Part shown: piece by piece, positions 6,773-7,041 of the stretch
Position numbering within the stretch: the first letter of the stretch is position 1
How the letters are laid out: every line of letters starts with the position of its first letter
DNA from: an uncultured Collinsella sp.
GTDB lineage: Bacteria; Actinomycetota; Coriobacteriia; Coriobacteriales; Coriobacteriaceae
NCBI GenBank assembly: GCA_902494295.1
Contig: CABUSL010000111.1
Coordinates: 1 to 7,041 of the forward strand
DNA length: 7,041 bases
Direction of reading: 5' to 3'
Notes under the pieces: model-generated
The model's database searches: none
Seen by the model: only the letters and a program-made list of their open reading frames with translations
Told to the model about the DNA's origin: nothing
Translations under genes and position numbers: made by a program

Positions 6773-6778
6773 GGTTGT

Positions 6779-7041
6779 ATGACCGAGATGTCCGAGCCGA
6801 CGATCCGCCTGGCGACGCCCGAAGACGCACCGTCGTTGCTTGCCATCTATGAGCCGTATGTGCGCCAGACGGCGATTACCTGCGAATACGAGGTGCCGAG
6901 CGTTGAGGAGTTCGCCGGGCGCATCGAGCGCACGCTCAAGCGCTATCCGTATCTGGTAATGGAGCTGGACGGGCGTCCGGTAGGCTATGCCTATGTGAGT
7001 CCGCTCAACAGCCGCGAGGCATACGACTGGTCGGTCGAGAC
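6779..7041 (+). CDS. GNAT N-acetyltransferase, phosphinothricin/methionine-sulfone type (partial, cut by window end)
   Basis: The first 87 residues of a GNAT-fold acetyltransferase are visible and the frame is open at the window end. Full-length members have about 165-185 residues, so roughly half is seen. The order of elements matches the Pat/Bar and MnaT/MddA group: IRLATPEDAPSLLAIYEPYV at about residues 8-27, the RYPYLVMELDG strand, VGYAYVSPL, and a downstream YDWSVE, which resembles the conserved AYDWTVE of this group. These enzymes transfer acetyl from acetyl-CoA to the amino group of small amino-acid-like compounds, for example methionine sulfone, methionine sulfoximine or phosphinothricin. 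The natural substrate here cannot be told, and the acetyl-CoA pyrophosphate loop lies beyond the window. A hairpin terminator sits directly upstream, so expression needs read-through or a promoter I cannot identify. Resistance should not be assumed from family membership. Confidence 0.85.
   Translation, partial: MTEMSEPTIRLATPEDAPSLLAIYEPYVRQTAITCEYEVPSVEEFAGRIERTLKRYPYLVMELDGRPVGYAYVSPLNSREAYDWSVE

Overview
This window reads as ordinary chromosomal housekeeping DNA from a GC-rich bacterium, most likely a gut actinobacterium of the Coriobacteriia (Collinsella-like). That assignment is an inference from the strong G/C third-position bias, the alanine- and arginine-rich proteins and my general recognition of the protein sequences. 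No rRNA or other phylogenetic marker is present, so it was not tested.

Layout. Bases 1 to about 142 hold, on the minus strand, a piece of an ABC-exporter ATPase from just before the LSGGQ signature through Walker B and the D-loop. Its 5' part (Walker A, Q-loop, membrane domain) is missing. After a short AT-richer gap, four complete genes and one partial gene all run on the plus strand. They are nth (endonuclease III, 253-918), mfd (transcription-repair coupling factor, 1076-4708), a PAP2-superfamily membrane phosphatase (4765-5628), a PLP-dependent low-specificity threonine aldolase (5674-6699), and the first half of a GNAT N-acetyltransferase of the phosphinothricin/methionine-sulfone type (6779 to the window end). 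Each start is supported by a purine-rich ribosome-binding site 4-6 bases upstream.

How the genes relate. nth and mfd are both DNA-repair genes: base excision of oxidised pyrimidines, and rescue of RNA polymerase stalled at lesions with recruitment of UvrA. They sit in tandem but are separated by two terminator-like hairpins. The second hairpin lies directly in front of the mfd ribosome-binding site and follows a possible nine-codon leader ORF, an arrangement that could be a transcription attenuator. The PAP2 gene follows mfd by 56 bases with no convincing terminator and is probably co-transcribed with it. The threonine aldolase gene has a possible -10 element over the stop codon of the PAP2 gene and a fair terminator after it. 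That terminator again abuts the ribosome-binding site of the next gene.

I found no mobile element, CRISPR array, RNA gene or clear new multi-gene system. The points most worth a second look are the broken ABC ATPase at the left edge, the leader ORF plus hairpin before mfd, the dyad and direct repeat before nth, and the altered PAP2 motif residues.
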